NCBI GenBank assembly: GCA_014729735.1
Contig: WJJN01000622.1
Coordinates: 1-8,631 of the forward strand
Source of the DNA: Candidatus Zhuqueibacterota bacterium
Lineage (GTDB): Bacteria > Zhuqueibacterota > Zhuqueibacteria > Thermofontimicrobiales > Thiofontviventaceae
Reading direction: 5' to 3'
DNA: 8,631 nt
Below, one piece after another: positions 1 through 5,226 of the stretch. Position 1 is the first letter of the stretch. Every line of letters starts with the position of its first letter. Below the pieces are notes generated by a model. The model made no database searches and had not been told where the DNA came from. It was given only the letters and a program-made list of their open reading frames with translations. A program made the position numbers and the translations under genes.

Positions 1-113
1 ATTTCGCATATCGATACAATGGAGGTATGATACTGACTCTGGGATTTCTTGCAGACATCGACGGCAGGTATGATAAAAAAGGCTATGCATTCATTTTCAA
101 TGTAGCTTACTAA
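1..113 (+). CDS. C-terminal end of a probable outer-membrane beta-barrel protein (partial)
   Basis: An open frame runs in from the left edge (first full codon at base 3) and stops at TAA 111-113, giving about 36 residues. The visible tail has alternating hydrophobic/polar residues (GGMILTLGFLADIDGRYD, then a turn, then YAFIFNVAY) and ends in an aromatic residue. This resembles the last two strands of a barrel with the terminal aromatic recognised by the BAM machinery. The two complete barrels in the window end similarly (LSLAFVY and GSIRWLF), so this may be a third paralogue, but too little is present to assign a family. A lipoprotein-like pseudogene follows 53 bp later, the same order as barrel 894-1985 followed by 2069-2458. 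The frame is likely coding; the function is an inference from the tail only. Confidence 0.5.
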   Translation, partial: FAYRYNGGMILTLGFLADIDGRYDKKGYAFIFNVAY

Positions 114-166
114 ATGCAAATTATAAATTTCATTACATGGAATGAAGGTTTCGTGGAAATATAAAT

Positions 167-555
167 ATGATCACACATATTAAAAAATTCATCCCTATTA
201 TTTTAATTTTCACAAACTGCGCCACCACGTATCAACGCTGGTCACAAGTAAGCCAGCCACCCGAGCGTCTGACAAGTGCCGATAAAGGCAGCGAAGTTAT
301 TTTAATTTTGAAGAACAAACAGCAGATAAAAGGAATTTTCTTGAAAAAGATATAAACCTTGTCGTGCTGCAAATCATCGATCCGAAGACAGGAGAGAAGT
401 CTTTGAAGTCAATTCAATCTAATGAAATACAGGGAGTTCTCATAAAGCGGAAATATCATGTCAGCTCGATGAAGAGGATATTGGCGACGATGGTAATCGC
501 ATTTGTCATTGCATATTATTTTGCTATGAAAGATTTTGGGGATGCGTTGAGTTGA
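167..555 (+). pseudogene. Frameshifted copy of the small lipoprotein-like gene at 2069-2458
   Basis: The first 57 residues match the intact copy with only I/V and S/G exchanges, including the signal-peptide-like start and the FTNC lipobox-like site. One base is missing relative to the intact copy: GGAATTTATCTTG there is GGAATTTTCTTG here, near 338-339. Translation shifts and stops at TAA 353-355 after 62 residues. The correct frame resumes from about 340 and continues to the original stop at 553-555, with three substitutions in the last 63 residues. The GTG at 364 is simply an internal valine codon of this remnant, not a good independent start, as it has no Shine-Dalgarno sequence. The rest is so well preserved that the lesion must be recent, or a sequencing/assembly error. 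A truncated 62-residue lipoprotein cannot be excluded. Confidence 0.85.
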
Positions 556-580
556 ATTCTGTTTGTATCTTTGTAAGTTC

Positions 581-613
581 AGATTTCCGGGGACTTCAAG
601 ACTTCGGAAATCT
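581..613. repeat. Palindromic hairpin A, copy 1
   Basis: AGATTTCCG (581-589) pairs with CGGAAATCT (605-613). The inner bases continue the stem through two G-U pairs and one mismatch. It lies 25 bp after the stop of the pseudogene and is equivalent to the perfect palindrome at 2486-2518. No T-run follows, so a classical intrinsic terminator is not supported. Confidence 0.7.
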
Positions 614-630
614 TGCACAAAATCGGAAAA

Positions 631-863
631 TGACATACCGTCCCTGACGGGACTTTTGTAATGTTGAGGGAAGCGATTGCTATAGACATGTCGTGCCTGA
701 CGGCACTCGGCACATAAATTACAGGGCAAGAAATAGCATGTTGAACCAGCACCCGAATTCATTCGGGTGTTTGATCCAAAGATAAGGTATCAAAAACCGT
801 TTTAACGATTTTCCCGGTCAGCATAAATACTTCTAGTCGAGTTAGCAATGATATGTCTATAGC
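631..863. repeat. Composite hairpin element, copy 1 (units B-C-D-E-F; G missing)
   Basis: This element fills most of the 338-bp spacer before the barrel gene. Unit B is at 631-657 (GACATACC then hairpin GTCCC-TGAC-GGGAC). Unit C is at 679-708 (GCTATAGACATG then hairpin GTGCC-TGAC-GGCAC). Palindrome D is at 750-769 (CACCCGAAT-TC-ATTCGGGTG). Palindrome E is at 793-812 (AAAACCGTTTTAACGATTTT, one arm mutated). Unit F is at 835-863, ending in ATGTCTATAGC, with its stem decayed. F reads as the reverse complement of C over the 12-base core. The G unit seen in other copies is absent, and the barrel gene's Shine-Dalgarno sequence follows directly. This is the most degraded of the four full-order copies. 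Confidence 0.8.
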
Positions 864-893
864 AAATTTATCACTATCAGGAGCTCATCAAAA

Positions 894-1985
894 ATGTCAC
901 ACATGAAGAATTGGATTCTTTGCAGTTATATTCTAATCATTGCTTTATTTATTTCGATCCAAAATTCATTTTCGCAAATTAGCTATGAATTAGAATCAAG
1001 CAAATCGCTGGCAGTCGGAAATGCTATAGTAGCAACCGCCGAGGATGACGATGCACTATTTGGAAATCCGGCAGGTCTGGTAGCTTTTGACGGCATAAAA
1101 ACATCCATTCATGCTTCTTACCAAAATTATTCATGGAAATCCTTAAATATCAAACAAAACTACTCTCAATCAGGAGGTGCAGTAGCAGTAATTTACAATA
1201 ATTGGGGTTTGTTATTCGGACGATGGCAAAAAGGTGATAAAATAAATGAATGGACAGTGGTAAAAAACAATTCTGTTTATCTCCAAAATGCAAAATTTTT
1301 ATATTATGAACAATTTATTAACCTTTGCTATTCCTTTAAAGTAGCACCAGGATTAGCCGTTGGTTTGCGTGGAAGATATTTAGCTTCAGATGTTCATGAC
1401 TCCTATAAAGATCACTTCACTGGTGAATATAAGGGCGTTGTTGTGGATGTCGGAATATTATGGAAGTATAGCGAAGCTTTAAAAATTGGTCTTAATATCG
1501 ATTATCTTTTATCATCTAAATTTAAGTATTTCATCTTTTCTGATTTGGGGCAACCAGTTATTGCTAAAACGCATCCAGTGAGTCTTGATATTGGAATGCA
1601 GTATAAGCCAATATCAAAATTGCTATTATCTACTCAAGTAAAAAACGTTTTCACAAGAAAAATAGAAATTGAGCCACTCTATAAAAATGAAAATATAGAA
1701 CTTAGACGTTCATATCACCTTGGCGCAGAATATCGGCTTTTTCCCTGTGTTACTCTTAGAACTGGTTTTATTCAACAAAGCTATCCTATAGATTTTTCCG
1801 TTTCTGATAACAAGGAATTCTATTATATGGCTCGAAAAACTTATTCGTTCGGGATTGGTTTCTATTTGAATTCGTTTATTCTTGACATTGCCATTGCACA
1901 TGATAACAGAAATGATTATTTAAAGTTATCCGGAAAAGAAGATTCAATAAATCGATATCTGCTATCGTTGGCTTTTGTTTATTAG
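894..1985 (+). CDS. PorV/FadL-like outer-membrane beta-barrel protein
   Basis: The product is a 363-residue secreted protein predicted to form an outer-membrane barrel. An N-terminal signal peptide (residues 1 to about 28, hydrophobic core ILIIALFISI, then NSFSQ) precedes a mature region. That region opens with a segment typical of PorV/UPF0164/FadL-type proteins, SLAVGNAIVATAEDDDALFG, followed by NPAGL at 58-62. The rest is alternating amphipathic strands, with SYHLGAEYRL near 272-281 and a terminal strand LLSLAFVY ending in Tyr. The start at 894 is supported by AGGAG at 879-883, 10 bp upstream; Met at 903 is an in-frame alternative. Members of this superfamily act as outer-membrane transporters or as shuttles in type IX secretion; which applies here cannot be read from the sequence. 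It is paralogous to 5681-6757 but visibly more A+T-rich, and it is bracketed by the duplicated lipoprotein segments. Confidence 0.8.
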   Translation: MSHMKNWILCSYILIIALFISIQNSFSQISYELESSKSLAVGNAIVATAEDDDALFGNPAGLVAFDGIKTSIHASYQNYSWKSLNIKQNYSQSGGAVAVIYNNWGLLFGRWQKGDKINEWTVVKNNSVYLQNAKFLYYEQFINLCYSFKVAPGLAVGLRGRYLASDVHDSYKDHFTGEYKGVVVDVGILWKYSEALKIGLNIDYLLSSKFKYFIFSDLGQPVIAKTHPVSLDIGMQYKPISKLLLSTQVKNVFTRKIEIEPLYKNENIELRRSYHLGAEYRLFPCVTLRTGFIQQSYPIDFSVSDNKEFYYMARKTYSFGIGFYLNSFILDIAIAHDNRNDYLKLSGKEDSINRYLLSLAFVY

Positions 1986-2068
1986 CGTGACTAACGTTAA
2001 TATTCTTTAGTTGAGATAGATTTGATCTGATTCGTTAAATGGAATGAAGGTTTCGTGGAAATGTAAAT

Positions 2069-2458
2069 ATGATCACACATATTAAAAAATTCGTTCCTAT
2101 TATTTTAATTTTCACAAACTGCGCCACCACGTATCAACGCTGGTCACAAGTAAGCCAGCCACCCGAACGTTTGACAGGTGCCGATAAAGGCAGCGAAGTT
2201 ATTTTAATTTTGAAGAATAAACAGCAGATAAAAGGAATTTATCTTGAAAAAGATATACACCTTGTCGTGCTGCAAATCATTGATCCGAAGACCGGAGAGA
2301 AGTCCTTGAAGTCAATTCAATTTAATGAAATCCAGGGAGTTCTCATAAAACAGAAATATCATGTCAGCTCGGTGAAGAGGATATTGGCGACGATGGTAAT
2401 CGCATTTGTCATTGCCTATTATTTCGCTATGAAAGATTTCGGCGATGCGCTGAGCTGA
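2069..2458 (+). CDS. Small lipoprotein-like envelope protein with a C-terminal hydrophobic helix
   Basis: The product is 129 residues and is not assigned to a named family. The N-terminus is a short basic-then-hydrophobic signal (HIKKF, then VPIILIF) followed by TNC with Cys at 18. This is a lipobox-like site, though Asn before the Cys is non-standard and makes lipidation uncertain. Residues about 42-92 (EVILILKNKQQIKGIYLEKD ... QGVLIK) alternate short beta strands around a KNKQQIKG turn, a pattern resembling small SH3-like or Sm-like barrels; that is inference. Residues about 105-121 (ILATMVIAFVIAYYFAM) form a likely membrane helix before a short charged tail. The gene starts 83 bp after the barrel at 894-1985 with no obvious terminator between, so co-expression is plausible. 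The frameshifted twin is at 167-555. GTGGA at 2055-2059 could serve as a weak ribosome-binding site. Confidence 0.75.
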   Translation: MITHIKKFVPIILIFTNCATTYQRWSQVSQPPERLTGADKGSEVILILKNKQQIKGIYLEKDIHLVVLQIIDPKTGEKSLKSIQFNEIQGVLIKQKYHVSSVKRILATMVIAFVIAYYFAMKDFGDALS

Positions 2459-2485
2459 ATTTTGTTTGTATCTGAAAGCAAGTTC

Positions 2486-2518
2486 AGATTTCCGAAGTCT
2501 TCGAGACTTCGGAAATCT
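2486..2518. repeat. Perfect palindromic hairpin A, copy 2
   Basis: A 15-bp perfect stem with a 3-base TCG apex: AGATTTCCGAAGTCT (2486-2500) pairs with AGACTTCGGAAATCT (2504-2518). It lies 27 bp after the lipoprotein stop. Strong RNA folding is expected on either strand, but TTGCACAAA follows instead of a T-run. A mRNA 3'-end stabiliser or a repeat-family unit fits better than a rho-independent terminator. Confidence 0.8.
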
Positions 2519-2536
2519 TGCACAAATTCGAATAAT

Positions 2537-2812
2537 GGCATACCGTCCCTGACGGGAATTTTGGGTGAGGTATGGAACTGATTACTATAGACATGCCGTG
2601 CCTGGCGGCACTCTGAACATTTATTGAGCAGCGAAAAGGAGAATGTTGAACCAGCACCCGAATTCATTCGGGTGGTTCGATTAAAGCCATAGAAAATAAA
2701 AACCGTTTCAACGGTTTTCCTAAATCTGCGGTAACAATGAGAGTCGCATTAGCGACGACATGTCTATAGCACCTCATGAACAGAAAATATATAGTCCTGT
2801 AGAGACGGCATG
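2537..2812. repeat. Composite hairpin element, copy 2 (B-C-D-E-F-G complete)
   Basis: This fills most of the 405-bp spacer between the lipoprotein and 2864. Unit B is at 2537-2562, unit C at 2584-2613 (core ACTATAGACATG, stem GTGCC/GGCAC), and palindrome D at 2655-2674. Palindrome E is at 2699-2718 (AAAACCGTT-TC-AACGGTTTT, a perfect 9-bp stem). Unit F is at 2741-2770 (stem GTCGC-ATTA-GCGAC, then GACATGTCTATAGC) and unit G at 2793-2812 (AGTCCTGTAGAGACGGCATG). B and C point opposite to F and G, so the outer (B/G) and inner (C/F) pairs make nested inverted repeats. AAAGGAGAATG precedes D and opens a 13-codon mini-frame. The remaining 2813-2863 shows only the leader of the next gene. Confidence 0.85.
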
Positions 2813-2863
2813 AAATAGCAAACATCGTTTACAAAAATAGATCTTCTCAATTCAAAGGCAAGT

Positions 2864-3424
2864 ATGAAGTTAAAAATACTCAGTTTTGCTTTCATTTTAC
2901 TTTTTTCCATTGAAAATGTTTTCTCATCGACTCAGGATTCTACACGTATCCACCAATCACGCTATTTTAAGGCATCAACGATGAGTTCTTACGGACCTCT
3001 CGCACTTGCTGGTGTTCTGAATATGCTACTGGAAGACGAAGATAAAGATAAAGATTCCTTTTCACACAACGACACCGTTCCCGATTTGGAGTCTTTGTTT
3101 TTATTATATCATCTGGGATTTGGCGGCTACTATAGCGTTAGCAGCATCATCGGATTGACATATATAGGAAAACAGAAATTGCGGATATTTACAAAATGCC
3201 TTCTCTACGATGCCGGAATTTTAGCGTTAACAATGCCTTTTTATTCTGTTCCGCAGTTAGCTTTTATTCCTATAGTAGCTGTCGCTGTTATGCCAATCAT
3301 TAATTCTAATATTGCATATAATATTGATAAAAATCAATTCCAAAGCAAGCCTGGTAAAATCACATTCTGTCCATATTTCGGTTTTCAAAAGAGTGTGACT
3401 GCAGGTGTTTTAATTTCATTTTAA
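2864..3424 (+). CDS. Secreted or membrane protein of unknown function (186 aa)
   Basis: I do not recognise this family. The N-terminus is a clear signal peptide (MKLKILSFAFILLFS, with a likely cleavage after VFS near residue 22). The mature protein contains a hydrophobic stretch GPLALAGVLNMLL, then a highly acidic/lysine patch EDEDKDKD near 57-64. Further hydrophobic segments follow (LFLLYHLGFGGYYSVSSIIG, and ILALTMPFYSV through IPIVAVAVMPII), with a C-terminal strand-like tail ending in LISF. It could be an integral envelope protein with several helices, or a hydrophobic secreted protein. AAAGG at 2854-2858 provides a modest ribosome-binding site 5 bp before ATG. It stands alone between a complete and a half hairpin element, as do the next two small genes, and the MPIINSNIAYN segment loosely resembles LAPIGAATYY of 3646-4299. 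Confidence 0.7.
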   Translation: MKLKILSFAFILLFSIENVFSSTQDSTRIHQSRYFKASTMSSYGPLALAGVLNMLLEDEDKDKDSFSHNDTVPDLESLFLLYHLGFGGYYSVSSIIGLTYIGKQKLRIFTKCLLYDAGILALTMPFYSVPQLAFIPIVAVAVMPIINSNIAYNIDKNQFQSKPGKITFCPYFGFQKSVTAGVLISF

Positions 3425-3455
3425 TATAAGAGGAAAAATCTAAACCAATAGTAGC

Positions 3456-3531
3456 TCAGATTGACACTGATGAACACTGATTTTCCCAAAGTTTTTAAAA
3501 AAATCCGTGTTCAATCTGTGGAGATCAGTGG
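3456..3531. repeat. Imperfect inverted repeat, unrelated to the A-G units
   Basis: TGAACACTGATTTT (3471-3484) is mirrored by AAAAATCCGTGTTCA (about 3498-3512), with one central mismatch class (CTG against CGG). The outer flanks CACTGAT and ATCAGTG (3465-3471 and 3523-3529) are also complementary. The whole forms a roughly 75-bp dyad. The wording resembles a dispersed intergenic repeat type seen in many environmental bacterial genomes (from memory, not searched). It occurs only once here and replaces the A-to-E portion that stands before F-G in the other spacers. Confidence 0.55.
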
Positions 3532-3541
3532 CGAATAATAT

Positions 3542-3614
3542 GAGTCGCGTTAGCGACGACATGTCTATAGCACCTCAAAGACAAAACGAAACAGAGTCCT
3601 GTAAGGACGGCATG
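3542..3614. repeat. Half composite element (units F and G only)
   Basis: Unit F is at 3542-3571 (stem GTCGC-GTTA-GCGAC, then GACATGTCTATAGC). Unit G is at 3593-3614 (GTCCT-GTA-AGGAC, then GGCATG). The spacing and the intervening CACCTCAAAGACAAAACGAA match the F-G part of the copies at 4674-4745 and 5439-5512. Units B to E are missing, so F-G can exist as an independent module. It sits just before the Shine-Dalgarno region of 3646-4299. Confidence 0.8.
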
Positions 3615-3645
3615 TAAAAAAACCATTGATATAAAAGGTGTTTTA

Positions 3646-4299
3646 ATGACGACCAAATTCTTAATTGTCATTTGTATTCTATTTACACTTGCGTCCACCA
3701 GTTTTGGCGGCGTTCCGAACTCGATGGTTCTTTGTGCTGAAAATGACACACTTGCTTTTACTCCATATTATGCCTTTGGGAGCGCCTTCGGCGGTGGTTT
3801 TGTCGGATTATTTGCAGGTGGATTCGCTGGATATGGCATCGCCTATCTTTCGGGGGAAAGATCGAGTTCCGAATTTGGCGATTTGGGTTTTGTTATTGCC
3901 ATCCTTCTCGGCGCCTCAGCCGGAGTGCCGGTTGGAGCGTCAACGAATCTGTATTATGCTTCCGGAAAATCATGTTCCTTGCTGCCATTGTTTCTTGCAG
4001 CAGCAGTTCCCGAAATAATAGTGATGTATCTGGGCATTGCAACCGGTCATATTTCCACGTCTCCCTTGATGCTAGTTGCCGGCTGGGTTCTTGCGCCTAT
4101 CGGTGCGGCAACTTATTATACGCGATGTCACTCGCAGAACGCAAATGTGGCGCTTTTAAATATCAGTGAAAAGAAGGCAAATTTCGCATTGCCGCAATTG
4201 GATGTGAGACTCAGCACAAATTCGGGCAATTCTTATATTGTCCCGCTGAAATCAACGGCGCTGGAATGCCGGATAAATTTGCTGGCGGTTGAGTTTTAA
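3646..4299 (+). CDS. Glycine-rich multi-helix membrane protein of unknown function (217 aa)
   Basis: I do not recognise a named family. A signal peptide (MTTKFLIVICILFTLASTSFGG) is followed by a glycine-zipper-like hydrophobic segment at about 44-68 (FGSAFGGGFVGLFAGGFAGY). Three further hydrophobic stretches follow: about 79-103 (LGFVIAILLGASAGVPVG), 108-130 (LLPLFLAAAVPEIIVMYLG) and 136-153 (SPLMLVAGWVLAPIGAATYY). The C-terminal 55 residues are polar and could face the periplasm. Small-residue GxxxG spacing suggests close helix packing or oligomerisation in a membrane. AAAGGTG at 3634-3640 precedes the ATG at a suitable distance. The gene stands alone between hairpin elements. Two overlapping + strand frames inside it (3665-4018 and 3972-4169) are shadows. 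Confidence 0.75.
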   Translation: MTTKFLIVICILFTLASTSFGGVPNSMVLCAENDTLAFTPYYAFGSAFGGGFVGLFAGGFAGYGIAYLSGERSSSEFGDLGFVIAILLGASAGVPVGASTNLYYASGKSCSLLPLFLAAAVPEIIVMYLGIATGHISTSPLMLVAGWVLAPIGAATYYTRCHSQNANVALLNISEKKANFALPQLDVRLSTNSGNSYIVPLKSTALECRINLLAVEF

Positions 4300-4417
4300 T
4301 CCTGGATTAATAAGGCAATAAGGTTTTTAGTTTTGGGGAAATGCTGTGCTATTAAGCTTTCAAAACAAAAAATAAGGTCAATAATTGAAATTCGTTAGAG
4401 CAAAAGCAACGCACGAC
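4300..4417. other. Intergenic stretch with no recognisable feature
   Basis: This 118-bp A+T-rich sequence follows the stop of 3646-4299. I see no terminator hairpin, gene or repeat unit here; the only regularity is AATAAGGCAATAAGG near 4307-4322. The rest of the 476-bp spacer is taken up by palindrome A (4418-4449), the composite element (4470-4745) and the leader of the next gene. Confidence 0.6.
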
Positions 4418-4449
4418 AGATTTCCGAAATGTTTAAATTTCGGAAATCT
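4418..4449. repeat. Palindromic hairpin A, copy 3
   Basis: AGATTTCCGAAAT (4418-4430) pairs with ATTTCGGAAATCT (4437-4449) around the loop GTTTAA, a perfect 13-bp stem. The outer nine pairs match copies 1 and 2. The inner part differs in sequence but still pairs, for example an A-T pair where the 2486 copy has G-C. That is covariation supporting selection or maintenance of the fold. Confidence 0.8.
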
Positions 4450-4469
4450 CGTGCACGAATCCAAGCAGT

Positions 4470-4745
4470 GACATACCGCCCCTGACGGGACTTTTGGAAT
4501 GTGGGGGGAGCGATTGCTATAGACATGCCGTGCCTGGCGGCACTCTGAACATTATTTTGAAATAGAACAGTTAAAAGGAGAAAGTTGAACCAGCACCCGA
4601 ATTCATTCGGGGTGTCCGATTAAAGCCAGAGAAAATAAAAACCGTTCAACGGTTATTCCCATGCAAACACCAGGAGTCGCGTTAGCGACGATATGTCTAT
4701 AGCACCTCGTAAACAAAACAAATCGAGTCCTGTAAGGACGGCATG
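4470..4745. repeat. Composite hairpin element, copy 3 (B-C-D-E-F-G complete)
   Basis: Unit B is at 4470-4495, unit C at 4516-4545 (GCTATAGACATG, stem GTGCC/GGCAC) and palindrome D at 4594-4614 (right arm altered to ATTCGGGGTG). E is at 4637-4658 (shortened, AACCGTTCAACGGTT). Unit F is at 4674-4703 (stem GTCGC-GTTA-GCGAC, then GATATGTCTATAGC) and unit G at 4725-4745 (GTCCT-GTA-AGGAC, then GGCATG). The B-to-C spacer is of the copy-1 type, while the sequence after C (CTCTGAACATT) is of the copy-2 type, so this copy is a mosaic. It ends one base before the leader of gene 4776. Confidence 0.85.
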
Positions 4746-4773
4746 TAGTAATTTCGATTGAAGGAGGCAATTT
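4746..4773 (+). repeat. Leader direct repeat, left copy (carries the ribosome-binding site of 4776)
   Basis: This 28-bp segment, TAGTAATTTCGATTG through GGCAATTT, recurs at 5513-5540 with one mismatch (G at 4764, C at 5531). The match begins in the composite element and stops 2 bp before the start codon. The gene 4776-5174 is therefore enclosed by direct repeats that include its own leader. Confidence 0.8.
4761..4767 (+). promoter_or_regulatory. Strong Shine-Dalgarno sequence that sets the start at 4776
   Basis: AAGGAGG lies 8 bp before ATG 4776. The reading frame is open from a TTG at 4758, but that codon lies upstream of this site and would put the site inside the coding region, so ATG 4776 is preferred. 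Confidence 0.85.
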
Positions 4774-4775
4774 AT

Positions 4776-5174
4776 ATGATTATCTTTCGTCAGTATCTCT
4801 CCGCACTTTTAACTTGCATTTTCTTGCCTGTTTCGATGTCACTTGCTCAGCAAAATGAATTTGAACAATATATCGTCCAACATCAATATCCGGAAATGAG
4901 AAAGACGAATTTGGATTCTGCCGGTGTATCAGATCAAGAATTTTTCCATTCGCCGAAAGATACAGTGTCAAAGGTGAAGCATAATATTATCCCTGTTATT
5001 GCGTTCGGTTTTACCGGGCTTTTTATAGGAACAGCGATAGGCGCGGAGATCGATCCAACAACCGGGACACTTGAATTTTATAGCAATGGTAAAGCAATCG
5101 GAGCTGTAATAGGGACAGTAGTAGGCGTTTCTGTCGGATATCACCTGGGAGAGGAAGAAATTACTGACGAATAA
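4776..5174 (+). CDS. Small secreted glycine-zipper-like protein (132 aa)
   Basis: I do not recognise a named family. From ATG 4776 the product begins with a signal peptide (MIIFRQYLSALLTCIFLPVS) and a likely cleavage after SLA near residue 25. A polar region of about 45 residues follows (QQNEFEQYIVQHQYPEMRKT and onward). Then come two hydrophobic glycine-rich segments, about 74-90 (IPVIAFGFTGLFIGTAIG) and 107-126 (GKAIGAVIGTVVGVSVGYHL), separated by a polar DPTTGTLEFYSNG turn. The GxxxG spacing is typical of glycine-zipper envelope proteins; membrane association or oligomerisation is inference. The acidic tail EEEITDE ends the protein. The whole gene is bracketed by two copies of palindrome A, the composite element and the leader, which makes it look like an exchangeable cassette. 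Confidence 0.75.
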   Translation: MIIFRQYLSALLTCIFLPVSMSLAQQNEFEQYIVQHQYPEMRKTNLDSAGVSDQEFFHSPKDTVSKVKHNIIPVIAFGFTGLFIGTAIGAEIDPTTGTLEFYSNGKAIGAVIGTVVGVSVGYHLGEEEITDE

Positions 5175-5226
5175 CAAAATTCTGAAACCGGAAAAACTCC
5201 GGAAATCCTGCTCGAATTAGAATAAT

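Larger units (their letters stand above)
137..613 (+). repeat. Direct duplication, left arm (lipoprotein-like gene plus flanks)
   Basis: Sequence starting at ATGGAATGAAGG (137) recurs at 2039 with an offset of 1902 bp. The match covers the leader, the whole lipoprotein-like reading frame and the palindrome behind it. It then grades into the composite hairpin element present in both spacers. Similarity is high across the reading frame (translated halves differ at 2 of 57 and 3 of 63 positions, counted by eye) and lower in the spacer. The two arms bracket the barrel gene 894-1985. A tandem duplication of a barrel+lipoprotein+spacer unit, or recombination between dispersed copies, would both explain it. 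Confidence 0.85.
2039..2518 (+). repeat. Direct duplication, right arm (lipoprotein-like gene plus flanks)
   Basis: This is the second arm of the duplication that begins at 137. The shared start is ATGGAATGAAGG at 2039, and the match continues through the intact lipoprotein-like gene to the palindrome ending at 2518. Upstream of 2039 the two sequences are unrelated, so this junction is one boundary of the duplicated unit. It lies 53 bp after the barrel stop codon, and the left arm's reading frame starts the same 53 bp behind the partial barrel at 1-113, counting from stop codon to start codon (53 and 83 bp respectively when this arm's longer gap is included). Confidence 0.8.

Noticed and set aside
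364..555. Independent 63-residue gene starting at GTG 364
   Set aside because: It aligns end to end with the C-terminal half of the intact gene 2069-2458 and is the downstream part of a frameshifted copy.
409..762. Minus-strand frame of 117 residues over the first spacer
   Set aside because: It is antisense to the pseudogene end and to hairpin units A to D. A similar peptide (MNSGAGST, RQARHVYSN, PVRDGM) appears at 2419-2667 only because the same repeats are present. No ribosome-binding site or codon signal supports it.
2486..2518. Rho-independent terminator
   Set aside because: The stem is strong but no T-run follows on either strand, and equivalent palindromes are part of a repeated element.
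2419..2667. Minus-strand frame of 82 residues
   Set aside because: It is repeat-derived antisense of units A to D; see the frame at 409-762.
3525..3749. Minus-strand frame sharing an LRCYRHVVANAT-type peptide with the frame at 5362-5841
   Set aside because: The shared peptide is the translation of hairpin units F and G on the opposite strand, and both frames overlap better-supported + strand genes.
4758..4775. TTG start for the small gene, adding six residues
   Set aside because: AAGGAGG at 4761-4767 would lie inside the coding region; ATG 4776 has ideal spacing and gives a normal signal peptide.
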